In this document: piece by piece, positions 42,578 to 50,335 of the stretch
How positions within the stretch are numbered: the stretch's first letter is position 1
Layout of the letters: each line of letters opens with the position of its first letter
Origin: Georgenia sp. SYP-B2076
GTDB taxonomy: Bacteria; Actinomycetota; Actinomycetes; Actinomycetales; Actinomycetaceae
Assembly (NCBI RefSeq): GCF_003991205.1
Contig: NZ_RXOZ01000011.1
Location: forward strand, 248,001 to 312,000
Direction of reading: 5' to 3'
DNA length: 64,000 nt
Position numbers and translations under genes: made by a program
The notes under the pieces: model-generated
Told to the model about the DNA's origin: nothing
The model's database searches: none
Seen by the model: the letters and a program-made list of their open reading frames with translations, nothing else

Positions 42578-44178
42578 CACCACCGCGCGCCAGGGCCACC
42601 GCCGGAACGCCGGAGCAGCCCGTGAGCATCAGGCTGGGCCGGGTCGACGCCGGCTCCGTCGTCTTCCGGATGGCCCACCTCCTGCCGGACCGGACCTACG
42701 GGGGCGTCCTGCGTGCCGCCGCCGGGGACGCGGTCGGCGTCATCGAGCTGGCCGGGACCGAGGCCGAGGCGGACCTCGACATCCACGACCTGCTGGTGGA
42801 CCAGGCATCGGGGCCGTACCTGTTCGAGATCCGCCACCAGCCCGCCGGCACGGAGCCGGCCCCGGCGAGCTACGACGAGACCGACCCGGCGACCTGGGTC
42901 CTGGACACGCAGCTCGCCTTCCAGTACGTGGCCGCCGCGGACGCCGTGGAGGAGCCGCCGGCGACGACGGTCCGCCTCACGCGCACGGCCACCGAGCCCA
43001 CCGGGGACGAGGTCCTGACGAGGATGGTCCTCGCCGGGTCCCGGCAGCGGCAGTTCGAGTTCTACGACGCCTACGTGCGCGCGCGGTTCGGCTCCCGCGA
43101 GCGCGTCCTGGCGCCCAACGCGTACGACCGCCTCGTCGACATCACGCGGGAGTTCCTCGCGCAGGCGCGGTGGTCCGAGGTGATCGACCCCACCGACCGG
43201 TACTTCAAGAACGGCGTCCTGCCGTACGTGGCCAACGTCGCGGAGCGCTACGCCGACGTCGTCGACAACCGGGACGTCCTGTCCGCGCTCGACCCGCAGA
43301 TCCTCGACGAGCCCCTGCCCGTCGAGCTCATCTGGAGCTACTGGCAGGAGGAGGGCGGCCTCGTGCAGAGCCTCAACCTCATCCTCGCCCGCTTCCAGAA
43401 CCGCCGGGTGGGGCCCGGCCCGAACCCGCTCGCGCGGTTCGACCTCCACCCGCTGCGGCCGCTCCGCCACCTGCTGTGGACGTTCGCGGAGGAGGAGGTC
43501 TCCCGGTTGACGGTGCGGCGCCGGGCGGCGGAGTACGAGTTCGAGTACGGCCTGGACCTCATCGGACGCGCGGTGCCCGGGCGGGGCCTGTACGTCGAGC
43601 GCCGCAACCGGTTCCTCGAGTCGTTCCACGCCCTGCTCCACGAGGCCCACAAGTTCTTCCACCGTGACGACGACACCACCGTGGTGGCGGACCCGTTCCC
43701 CGTCCTCAACGCCCTGCGGGACACCCACCTCGTCATGGCGGAGGGCGCGGAGAACCAGTTCGGCGACCTCCCCACCGAGGCGCGGGTCCAGATGCTCGTG
43801 ATGCAGGAGATCCTCGCCCAGCCCGAGATGCGCGACTTCCTGGGCGGCCGGCCGATGATGCCGTACGAGGAGCCGTGGATGGACCGGGTCGACACCATGA
43901 AGAACCTGTTCGGGTGGAGCCCGACCAGCATCACGCACTTCCACGAGCTCGCCGTCTACGGAGAGCAGCTGCTCCTGACGATCCGCTGGGGCAACTGGAA
44001 CGACACGTCGCTCGACGCCGCCAGCGCGGCCAACTGGGCCCGGGCGCTGCGCCCGCAGATCCAGCGCTACGTCCACGCCTACCGGGCCGTGACCGGGGTG
44101 GACCTGTCCGAGACGGTCGACGCCACGATGCCGGCGCTGCTCCTCGCGCGCAGGCTGCAGCCCGCCCGCCGGGCGTAG
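42574..44178 (+). CDS. unknown protein of the sigma-54 operon (534 aa)
   Basis: 534 residues, with AAAGGAAA ribosome site and ATGA overlap with the protease gene. Residues 1-130 look like a beta-rich domain (VSIRLGRVDAGSVVFRM, LPDRTYGGVLRAAAGDAVG). The rest is mainly helical, with an acidic and aromatic character (EYEFEYGLDLIGR, HALLHEAHKFFHRDDDTT, WSPTSITHFHELAVYGEQ). Several His/Glu pairs could bind metal but I see no known motif. No signal peptide or membrane helix. Position implies work with the metalloprotease. I do not recognise the family. Confidence 0.85.
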   Translation: MTPPRARATAGTPEQPVSIRLGRVDAGSVVFRMAHLLPDRTYGGVLRAAAGDAVGVIELAGTEAEADLDIHDLLVDQASGPYLFEIRHQPAGTEPAPASYDETDPATWVLDTQLAFQYVAAADAVEEPPATTVRLTRTATEPTGDEVLTRMVLAGSRQRQFEFYDAYVRARFGSRERVLAPNAYDRLVDITREFLAQARWSEVIDPTDRYFKNGVLPYVANVAERYADVVDNRDVLSALDPQILDEPLPVELIWSYWQEEGGLVQSLNLILARFQNRRVGPGPNPLARFDLHPLRPLRHLLWTFAEEEVSRLTVRRRAAEYEFEYGLDLIGRAVPGRGLYVERRNRFLESFHALLHEAHKFFHRDDDTTVVADPFPVLNALRDTHLVMAEGAENQFGDLPTEARVQMLVMQEILAQPEMRDFLGGRPMMPYEEPWMDRVDTMKNLFGWSPTSITHFHELAVYGEQLLLTIRWGNWNDTSLDAASAANWARALRPQIQRYVHAYRAVTGVDLSETVDATMPALLLARRLQPARRA

Positions 44179-44189
44179 GGCGGTGCGCG

Positions 44190-45233
44190 GTGCTCGACCT
44201 CACGTCCGCGAGCTTCCTCGGGTTCCGCCACGCGTCGGCGGAGCTCGGGGGGTGGGACCGGCTCACGACCGGCCGCCCGGCCGCGCTCGACGAGCCGCCC
44301 GCCGCCGCCGCCGTCGCCGGGCGGGTGGCGCGCACGCAGGGCGCCGCGGCCGGCGTGGTGCACCGCTCCACCCTCCACGCGCTCGGCGACGTCATCGAGC
44401 TCGAGCGGCCCGACGCCGTCGTCGTCGACGCCGCGGCCTACCCGTTCGCCGAGCTCGCCGCCGCGCGGGTCCTGCTCGGCGGCCGCGGGCAGCTGGCGAC
44501 CTTCGCCCACCACGACGCCGCGGACGCGCGGCGCGTGGTGGCCCGGTCCGGCGGGCGCGTCCTGCTCCTCACCGACGGCTGGTGCGGCGGGTGCAACCAT
44601 CCCGCGCCGCTGCTGGAGCTCGAGGCGCTCGCGCGGCGGTGCGGGGGTGTGCTCCTGGTCGACGACACCCAGGCCCTCGGGGTGCTCGGTCACCGGGGGG
44701 CGGGCGGCCCGCCGTTCGGGCGGGGCGGGGGCGGGACGTTCGCCTGGCTCGGCGGGCGCCCCGGCGCGGCCGTGCTCGTGGCGTCCCTGGCCAAGGCGTA
44801 CGGGGCGCCGCTCGCGGTCACGAGCGGGCCCGGCGGGACGGTCGCGCGGCTGCGCACCATCGGCACCCGGGTGCACGCCAGCCCGCCCAGCGCCGTCGAC
44901 CTCCTCGCCGCCCGTGCCGCCACGGGCGACCCGGGCGGCAACGAGCGACGGCGGGCACGCCTGGGCCGGCTCGTCCTCGCGGTCCGGGCCGCGCTGCGCC
45001 GCCTGCGGCTGCCGGTGCTCGGCCTGCCGTTCCCGGTCGTGCACACGAGGGGCCCGACGCCGGAGAGCACCCGGCGGCTGCACGCCCGCCTGCTGGCCCA
45101 GGGCGTGCGCGCCCTGCTGCTGGCGCCGCGGTGCCTGCCCGCCGTCACCCTGTCCCTCGCGCTGCGCGCCGACCTGGACCCCCGCGCCGCGGAGGAGGTG
45201 GCCGCCGCGCTGGCGGCGGCCACGGGCCGATGA
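44190..45233 (+). CDS. PLP-dependent alpha-oxoamine-synthase-like protein
   Basis: 347 residues from GTG 44190. It resembles the fold-type I group of KAPA synthase (BioF)/glycine C-acetyltransferase: VLLLTDGW, LLVDDTQALGVLGHRG, and VLVASLAKAYGAPLAV with the likely Schiff-base lysine. In the family the VDDTQ stretch is normally D-E/D-A-H; here His is Gln, and the protein is about 40 residues short at the N-terminus, so the chemistry may differ. Normal members join an amino acid to an acyl-CoA. It could make or tailor an amine or modify a protein in this operon. Function unproven. Confidence 0.85.
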   Translation: MLDLTSASFLGFRHASAELGGWDRLTTGRPAALDEPPAAAAVAGRVARTQGAAAGVVHRSTLHALGDVIELERPDAVVVDAAAYPFAELAAARVLLGGRGQLATFAHHDAADARRVVARSGGRVLLLTDGWCGGCNHPAPLLELEALARRCGGVLLVDDTQALGVLGHRGAGGPPFGRGGGGTFAWLGGRPGAAVLVASLAKAYGAPLAVTSGPGGTVARLRTIGTRVHASPPSAVDLLAARAATGDPGGNERRRARLGRLVLAVRAALRRLRLPVLGLPFPVVHTRGPTPESTRRLHARLLAQGVRALLLAPRCLPAVTLSLALRADLDPRAAEEVAAALAAATGR

Positions 45234-45997
45234 TCGTCGACGCGCACTGCCACGCGGGCACGGGCGACGGGCTGACCGGCCCCTGGGACACCGCGGCGCC
45301 GCTGAGCACCTACCTGCGGCGGGCGGACGCCGCCGGCATCGACCGCACCGTGGTGTTCGCGCCCCTCACCTCGGACTACCCGCGGGCAAACGCCGAGGTC
45401 GCGCGGCTCGTGCACGGCTCCCGGGGCCGGCTCACCGGGTTCGCGTTCGTGAGCCCGACGGCCGACCGCGGCCACGTGGCCGAGATGGTCCACCAGGCGG
45501 TCGACGGGTGGGGGTTCCGCGGCCTGAAGGTCCACTGGCGCGACGGCCACATCACCCGGGAGATCGCCGACGTCGCCCGCGCCCGCGCCCTGCCCGTCAT
45601 CTACGACCCCGCGGGGGACACCGGGACGGTCGAGACGGTCGCGCGGGCCTACCCGGACGTCGCGTGGATCATCCCGCACCTGTCGTCCTTCGCCGACGAC
45701 TGGAAGGCGCAGACCGCGTTCGTCGACCAGCTGGTCCGCCTGCCCAACGTCTTCGGCGACACCTCCGGCGTGCGGTACTTCGACGTCCTCGAGGACGCCG
45801 CCCGGCGCGCCGGCCCCGGAAAGGTCATCTTCGGCACCGACGGGCCGTTCCTCCATCCCGCCGTGGAGCTGACCAAGGTCCTCGCCCTCGGGCTGGACCC
45901 GCCCGCCCGCGCGCTGGTCCTCGGGGGCAACATCACCCGTCTCATGCGCGGCGTGCGCCGCGACAGCCACCGGCCGGTCCCGGCCGCCATCCCCTAG
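45230..45997 (+). CDS. amidohydrolase_2-family metal-dependent hydrolase
   Basis: 255 residues. It opens with MIVDAHCHAG, the metal-binding HxH of the amidohydrolase superfamily. KVHWRDG near 100, VIYDPAGD, IIPHLSSFADDW (His near 145) and KVIFGTDGPFLHP (catalytic Asp near 205) complete a TIM-barrel active site of the decarboxylase/lactonase branch. It should act on a small cyclic or carboxylated substrate. ATGA overlap with the PLP gene suggests sequential steps. One expected ligand (H in the NPGD position) is replaced by YDPAGD. Confidence 0.88.
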   Translation: MIVDAHCHAGTGDGLTGPWDTAAPLSTYLRRADAAGIDRTVVFAPLTSDYPRANAEVARLVHGSRGRLTGFAFVSPTADRGHVAEMVHQAVDGWGFRGLKVHWRDGHITREIADVARARALPVIYDPAGDTGTVETVARAYPDVAWIIPHLSSFADDWKAQTAFVDQLVRLPNVFGDTSGVRYFDVLEDAARRAGPGKVIFGTDGPFLHPAVELTKVLALGLDPPARALVLGGNITRLMRGVRRDSHRPVPAAIP

Positions 45998-46005
45998 GAG
46001 GACCC

Positions 46006-46590
46006 ATGTCGATGCAGCCCGCCGAGCTCCTCCAGGAAGAGGTGGCCCCCACCCCCAGCCGGCTCCAGCCGCCGCTCCGCTACCGCGGCACGCCAGGCTT
46101 CGGCGAGATCAAGGCGCACACGTACGCGGGTATCCGTGAGGGCATCCGCGACCTGCGTCGGCACGCGGCGGCGGCGGCCGCCGGCGACGAGCCCGTGCTG
46201 CTGACGTACGTCTACCGGCCGCGCTCGTCGACGCTGACCGTCTACGCGCTGCGCCCCCGCGCCAGCATCCTCCAGCCGGGCAGCCGGTCGCCGAGCAAGC
46301 TGCCCCGCGGGGGCCGGGCGTGGGTCGACGGCCTGGGCACGTGGCACGAGGTGACGTCCATCGCGGTGCCCGCGCACCCCGAGATGAAGAGCTGGCTCCA
46401 GGTCGTCGGGCCCACCGTGCGCGGCTCGGCCTTCGAGCCGCTGGTCCGCCGGGCCTTCATCGAGGGGCTCCGGCCGAAGCGGCACCTGACCGCGCGCAAG
46501 GACCCGGTGGCCACGGGGGCGGACGTGCGCTGGCAGGAGCTCGCCGAGTACCTCTACGAGCTCGCCGGGGAGCTGTCGGCGCCGCGTTGA
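46006..46590 (+). CDS. unknown protein of the sigma-54 operon (194 aa)
   Basis: 194 residues with a perfect TAGGAGGA ribosome site. It starts with an acidic/proline leader, then RYRGTPGFGEIKAHTYAGIR, and a small beta region (PVLLTYVYRPRSSTLTVYAL, WHEVTSIAVPAHPEM). The C-terminal 70 residues are basic then acidic. No signal peptide, membrane helix or recognised fold. It is the last gene of the operon; its final 37 bases overlap the 3' end of the convergent activator gene. Confidence 0.82.
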   Translation: MSMQPAELLQEEVAPTPSRLQPPLRYRGTPGFGEIKAHTYAGIREGIRDLRRHAAAAAAGDEPVLLTYVYRPRSSTLTVYALRPRASILQPGSRSPSKLPRGGRAWVDGLGTWHEVTSIAVPAHPEMKSWLQVVGPTVRGSAFEPLVRRAFIEGLRPKRHLTARKDPVATGADVRWQELAEYLYELAGELSAPR

Positions 46591-47948
46591 CCGGGCGCCG
46601 CCGGCGGGCCGCCCCCCTCGGGCGCCGCACCGTCCCGCCCGCCGGCGGTGCGGTAGTCGACGGCGCGACGGCTGACCCCCAGGAGCCGCGCGGCGCCCGC
46701 CGCGCCGCCCCCTTCCGCGAGCGCGACCTCCGTCGCCAGCGCCGCCGTCGTCTCCTTGAGCCGGCGCAGCCCCACGCCCGCGACGAGCGCGCCGCGGACG
46801 GCGACGGCGAGGTCGTCGGCCCACCCGCGCGCCCGCGTGGTGGGTACGGCGCCGACGGCGGGCCGGTCGTCGGGCGGCAGGTCGCCCGGCGTGACGGGGC
46901 CGTCGCCGACGTGGCGGGCGGCCACCCGCACCGCCAGCTGGCGCAGGTCCCGGACGTTGCCGGGGTAGTCCCGGTCGGTGACGACGGCGGCGACCTCCGG
47001 GGTGATGCCGGGCGCCGGCTCGCCCGGGCGCGCGGCGGCGAGGAAGTGACGGAAGAGCGGGACGATGTCCTCGGGTCGCTCCCGCAGCGGCGGCACGCGC
47101 ACGGTCGCCGCCGCCAGCCGGTAGTACAGGTCGCGGCGGAACCGGCCGGCCTCCGCCTCGGCGAGGAGGTCGCGGTTCGTGGCCGCCACGAGCCGGAAGC
47201 GGGCCCGGTGCCAGCGGGTGCCGCCCACGGCCTTGTACGTCCCCTCCTGCACCACGCGCAGCAGGGCCGGCTGGAGGTCCGTCGGCAGCTCGCCGACCTC
47301 GTCGAGCAGGAGGGTGCCGCCGTCGGCGAGCGCGAAGGCCCCCAGCCGCGCGCCCGACGCGCCGGTGAACGCGCCCTTCTCGTGCCCGAAGAGCTCCGAG
47401 CCCAGGAGCGTGGGCACGACGGTCGTGCAGTCCACGAGCTGGAGCTCGGGCTTGCCCGACCGGGAGTCCAGCCGGTCGACGAGGCGCGCCACGACCTCCT
47501 TGCCCGTCCCCGTCTCCCCGGTGAGCAGGACCGGCGAGTGCGTGAAGCGGGCGATCTCCACCACGTCACGGAGCAGGTCGCGCCAGCGGGGCGACGCCCC
47601 GACGGCCATCGAGCGGACCTCGGCGGAGTCGACCAGCGCCTCCACGGCCGCCCACCGCTCCAGGCGCACCAGGACCTCGCGGGCGTCGGCGCCCGGGGCG
47701 CGGAGCACATCGGCCGCGCCGGCCTCCAGGAGCCACCACGGGCTCAGGTCCTCGCCGGTCACCGCCACGAGGACCCGTCCGCCGCCGGCCAGCGTCGCCA
47801 GCAGCTCGTCCGACGCGCCGTCGGCGACGACGACACCCGGTTCCGGGCCCTCCCGCTCCTCGACCAGGCCGGCCGCCAGCAGCGCGCCGACGAGGCCCTG
47901 GACGGTGTCGGTCCGTCGTGCCAGCACGCGCAGCCACGCCACAGGCAC
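46554..47948 (-). CDS. sigma-54-dependent transcriptional activator (bEBP)
   Basis: 464 residues from GTG 47948 (GGGAGG upstream). Domains: 1-110 a receiver-like fold without an obvious phosphorylatable Asp (VLVAVTGEDLSPWWLLEAGA); AAA+ domain with Walker A GETGTGKE (144-151), the sigma-54-contacting GAFTGA loop (192-197), Walker B GGTLLLDEVGEL (about 210-221) and an FRRDLYYRLA arginine segment; and a C-terminal Fis-type helix-turn-helix (GAARLLGVSRRAVDYR). GAFTGA is used only to remodel sigma-54 holoenzyme, so it is the natural partner of the rpoN gene here. Its gene converges on the operon it presumably controls. Confidence 0.92.
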   Translation of the reverse strand: MPVAWLRVLARRTDTVQGLVGALLAAGLVEEREGPEPGVVVADGASDELLATLAGGGRVLVAVTGEDLSPWWLLEAGAADVLRAPGADAREVLVRLERWAAVEALVDSAEVRSMAVGASPRWRDLLRDVVEIARFTHSPVLLTGETGTGKEVVARLVDRLDSRSGKPELQLVDCTTVVPTLLGSELFGHEKGAFTGASGARLGAFALADGGTLLLDEVGELPTDLQPALLRVVQEGTYKAVGGTRWHRARFRLVAATNRDLLAEAEAGRFRRDLYYRLAAATVRVPPLRERPEDIVPLFRHFLAAARPGEPAPGITPEVAAVVTDRDYPGNVRDLRQLAVRVAARHVGDGPVTPGDLPPDDRPAVGAVPTTRARGWADDLAVAVRGALVAGVGLRRLKETTAALATEVALAEGGGAAGAARLLGVSRRAVDYRTAGGRDGAAPEGGGPPAAPGQRGADSSPASS

Positions 47949-47968
47949 CCCCTGCCTCCCGCGACTCG

Positions 47969-47979
47969 GACTGACAGTC
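47969..47979. promoter_or_regulatory. small palindrome before the activator gene
   Basis: GACTG-A-CAGTC, a perfect 5-bp dyad 21 bases upstream of the activator GTG. It is in a position to be an autoregulatory operator. Confidence 0.3.
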
Positions 47980-48086
47980 TGGGGGGCCGGGCGTGACGGC
48001 GCCGTTACCGGGCGGCGGCGTCGGCGGTGACCGCCGCGGGTCAGGCCGGCGCGGGCAGCAGCTCGGCGAGGAGGGCCTCGGCGCGC

Positions 48087-48123
48087 GCCGGCGCCCCCGG
48101 TCGGGACGACCGGGGGCGCCGGC
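48087..48123 (-). terminator. strong terminator after the Mn-catalase gene
   Basis: A perfect 16-bp stem (GCCGGCGCCCCCGGTC and complement) with a GGGAC loop, 31 bases beyond the stop of the minus-strand catalase gene. The rest of the 205-base gap to the activator start holds nothing else convincing. Confidence 0.88.
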
Positions 48124-48153
48124 TACTCAGCCTCGCATTGACCGCCCGCAGGA

Positions 48154-49122
48154 TTACTTCGTCTCGGCCGACGGCGGGACGGGCCCGTACAGCGGCAGGA
48201 CCTCGGCCATCTCCATGTCCGCCGTGGCCTGGATCAGCGCGAGCAGCTCGGGATCGAGCCCGGGGGAGAACTCCTCGAACCGTTCCTCGGCGATCGTGGC
48301 GGGCACGCCCTCAGGGGCCTGCTCGGCGGCCATGAGCTCGGTGCCGTCCTTCGACGGCGACATGCCCTGGAAGATCCGGCCCGCCTCTGAGGCGCTCATG
48401 AGGTCGAACGTGTACTGCTTGCTCTGCAGCCCCAGGTCGAGCAGCTTCTTGACCTCCGGGAACTTCTCCGCGCTGGTCTTCGGGATGGGCAAGGCCTTCG
48501 CCCAGTCGACACCCAGGGTCTCGAGGGCGCGTGCGTACGCGTTCTCGTGCGCCTGGTCGCGGACGATGAGGTAGGCGATGGTCGACCGGGCGGTCTTGTT
48601 GTCCGTCATCTCGTAGATCCGGCACTTCTGCAGCCGGCCGGTGGACTCGAGCATGAGGTTGTAGAGCAGGTCCAGCACGAGGTTGCCGGAGTTGTACACG
48701 TAGCTGCCGCTCCACGGGTTCCCCGCGGCGTCGACGGGCAGCGCCCCCTGGGCGCCGACCAGGTAGTGGTGGATGTTGCTGGTGTCGAGCGCGATCCTCA
48801 GCGGTGTCGCCCCGCCGGCGCCCGGGGTGTCGAGGGGGTCGGTCGGCTTGCCGTTGTAGCGGGGGGAGCCGTCCAGCAGGCGCGCGATGGTGGTCCCGAT
48901 CAGCTCGACGTGGCTGATCTCCTCCGTGCCGATGCCCTGGAGCAGGTCGCGGTACGGCTTGCCGGCGGGTCCCCGGAAGTTGATGCTCTGGAACAGGTAC
49001 TGCATCATCGTCCGCATCTCGCCGAACTGCCCGCCGAGCCCCTCCTGCAGGGCGTTGGCGGCCGCCGGGTCGGGCTCGTCGGCGACGATCTCGTTGATGA
49101 GGCGTTGCACGTGCAGGTACAT
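48154..49122 (-). CDS. manganese catalase
   Basis: 322 residues from ATG 49122. Matches the di-manganese (non-haem) catalase family: YLHVQRLINEIVADEPDPAA at the start, EMRTMMQYLFQSINFRG and GIGTEEISHVELIGTTIARL (Glu/His metal ligands), GSYVYNSGNLVLDLLYNLMLE, and a second ferritin-like helix pair RSTIAYLIVRDQAHENAYARAL. It breaks down H2O2 in the cytoplasm. It is a single-gene unit with a strong terminator. Upstream there are two palindromes that may bind a redox or metal regulator. Confidence 0.92.
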   Translation of the reverse strand: MYLHVQRLINEIVADEPDPAAANALQEGLGGQFGEMRTMMQYLFQSINFRGPAGKPYRDLLQGIGTEEISHVELIGTTIARLLDGSPRYNGKPTDPLDTPGAGGATPLRIALDTSNIHHYLVGAQGALPVDAAGNPWSGSYVYNSGNLVLDLLYNLMLESTGRLQKCRIYEMTDNKTARSTIAYLIVRDQAHENAYARALETLGVDWAKALPIPKTSAEKFPEVKKLLDLGLQSKQYTFDLMSASEAGRIFQGMSPSKDGTELMAAEQAPEGVPATIAEERFEEFSPGLDPELLALIQATADMEMAEVLPLYGPVPPSAETK

Positions 49123-49215
49123 ACTGTCCTCCGGCTCGAGCGAAGAGCGGCGACGTCGGTCCCACGCTGCGGAGATGTCACCGCAAGGTCGTCGCCCACG
49201 CTTCCGCACGACCCG

Positions 49216-49258
49216 GGGATCGGCATCCCGAGATGACCCTCCAGGGATCGGCGATCCC
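49216..49258. promoter_or_regulatory. two GGGATC-type palindromes upstream of the Mn-catalase
   Basis: GGGAT-CGGC-ATCCC (49216-49229) and GGGATC-GGC-GATCCC (49244-49258), near-identical dyads about 28 bases apart. They lie 94-136 bases before the catalase start and just after the FkbM stop (same strand). They could be tandem operators of the catalase gene or a terminator of FkbM. Confidence 0.42.
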
Positions 49259-49296
49259 GGCAGGCAGCTCCGGTACCGGATGCACGGACCCCGCCA

Positions 49297-50064
49297 CTAC
49301 GCCGGCAGCGGCCGGTCCGCGCGCACCGCGTACACGTCGCCCGGGCGCTCGGCCGGGTCCAGCGCGCTCAGCGCCGCGCCGACGGCGTCGGCGTCGAGCC
49401 ACTCGGAGGTGGCCCAGCGGAACGTCTCCAGCCGGGAGAAGGTGTACCGGTAGTCGCCCAGCTCGCGGACCCGCTGGACGCAGGCAACCGCCCGGTCCAT
49501 GACCACCGGGATGTACTCGAACGAGAGGGCGGCCAGCGGGCGGCTCAGGCCCGTGAGGGCCTCCAGCTCGAACCCCTCGACGTCGATCTTGCAGAACTGC
49601 GGCTCGCCGTGCCGCTCGATCAGCTCGTCCAGGGTGTGCAGCGGCACCACGATCTCCTCGTCCCAGCGGGTCGAGCGGAACGTCGAGTCCCTGCGCACGT
49701 CGTCGATCCACGACCGGGCCAGGGTCGAGACGGTGGGGGTGCGCGTGCTGAGCTGGAGCCGTCCCTGCCCCGGCGTCGCCGCGACCGCGCAGGGCTCGAT
49801 GGTGACCTCCCGGTCACGGCCGTACAGCAGCCGGAGGACGGCGAGAAGGTCGGGCTGGGGCTCGACCGCCACCACCCTGGCCCCGATCCGGCGGAAGGCC
49901 CGCACCCGGTTCCCGGCGTGCGAGCCGACGTCGAACGCGAGGTCGCCGGGCCCGAGGAAGGCCCGGTAGAACTCCGCCATCCGGCGCTTGCGCCAGTCGG
50001 TGCCGTAGGACATGACCAGCGAGCGCGCGAGGCCCTGCGCGCGGGCGAGACGTCGGTGCGTCAT
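49297..50064 (-). CDS. FkbM-family SAM-dependent methyltransferase
   Basis: 255 residues from ATG 50064. SAM motif I is DLAFDVGSHAGNRVRAFRR (about 55-73), followed by VVAVEPQPDLLAVL and CKIDVEGFELEALTGL, the hallmark KID-EG of FkbM proteins. Family members O-methylate sugars, glycolipids or natural products. The N-terminal 50 residues are basic and aromatic (SYGTDWRKRRMAEFYRAFL). The gene is alone, divergent from the cysteine operon. Substrate unknown. Confidence 0.85.
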   Translation of the reverse strand: MTHRRLARAQGLARSLVMSYGTDWRKRRMAEFYRAFLGPGDLAFDVGSHAGNRVRAFRRIGARVVAVEPQPDLLAVLRLLYGRDREVTIEPCAVAATPGQGRLQLSTRTPTVSTLARSWIDDVRRDSTFRSTRWDEEIVVPLHTLDELIERHGEPQFCKIDVEGFELEALTGLSRPLAALSFEYIPVVMDRAVACVQRVRELGDYRYTFSRLETFRWATSEWLDADAVGAALSALDPAERPGDVYAVRADRPLPA

Positions 50065-50193
50065 CGCGGAATCATGACACCCGGGCGCGCCGCGCGCCCG
50101 GCCCACGGCCCCGTGTCGTCGCCCGGTTTCGGGGGTCGCCGCCGGGCGGCCCCGGATCCCGCGGGCGTCGCCGGCGCGCGCCGGGTGCCGGGC

Positions 50194-50227
50194 ACGGTTC
50201 CCGGATCCGGGAACCGTCCGCTACAGT
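50194..50227 (+). promoter_or_regulatory. promoter with 24-bp perfect palindrome for the cysteine operon
   Basis: Bases 50194-50217 form a perfect 24-bp palindrome (half-site ACGGTTCCCGGA). It is followed after 4 bases by TACAGT (50222-50227), a good TAnnnT -10 box. The palindrome covers the -35 position, so a bound dimer would control polymerase directly. The -10 places the start of transcription at about 50234-50235, exactly on the ATG of the leader peptide. Confidence 0.68.
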
Positions 50228-50234
50228 CGCGGGC

Positions 50235-50264
50235 ATGTCTTCGGTGGTCCTCCTCTGTTGTTGA
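50235..50264 (+). CDS. cysteine leader peptide MSSVVLLCC
   Basis: Nine codons ending TGT-TGT-TGA, encoding M-S-S-V-V-L-L-C-C. It sits 7 bases after the -10 box, so it should be translated leaderlessly from the 5' end of the mRNA. Adjacent terminal Cys codons upstream of cysteine-forming genes are the hallmark of cysteine-responsive attenuators described in mycobacteria. Slow reading of the Cys codons when cysteinyl-tRNA is scarce would change the structure of the downstream leader. Confidence 0.72.
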   Translation: MSSVVLLCC

Positions 50265-50335
50265 GCGACAGCGCCCCAGCCCTGCCGCCCGTCGCCCCAC
50301 CCTCGTAGCCACGTCGCCGCGAGTCCACCAGAGGA
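50251..50335 (+). promoter_or_regulatory. predicted anti-Shine-Dalgarno pairing in the cysteine leader
   Basis: TCCTCTG (50251-50257), spanning the Leu-Leu-Cys codons of the leader peptide, is the exact complement of CAGAGGA (50329-50335), the ribosome site of the cystathionine beta-synthase gene. A ribosome stalled at the Cys codons would cover the first strand and free the second. This is a structural prediction by eye. Confidence 0.45.

Noticed and set aside
38208-47948. Integrative element boundaries around the sigma-54 island
   Set aside because: No integrase, tRNA, transposase or matching direct repeats were seen at either edge, so transfer is inferred from content only.
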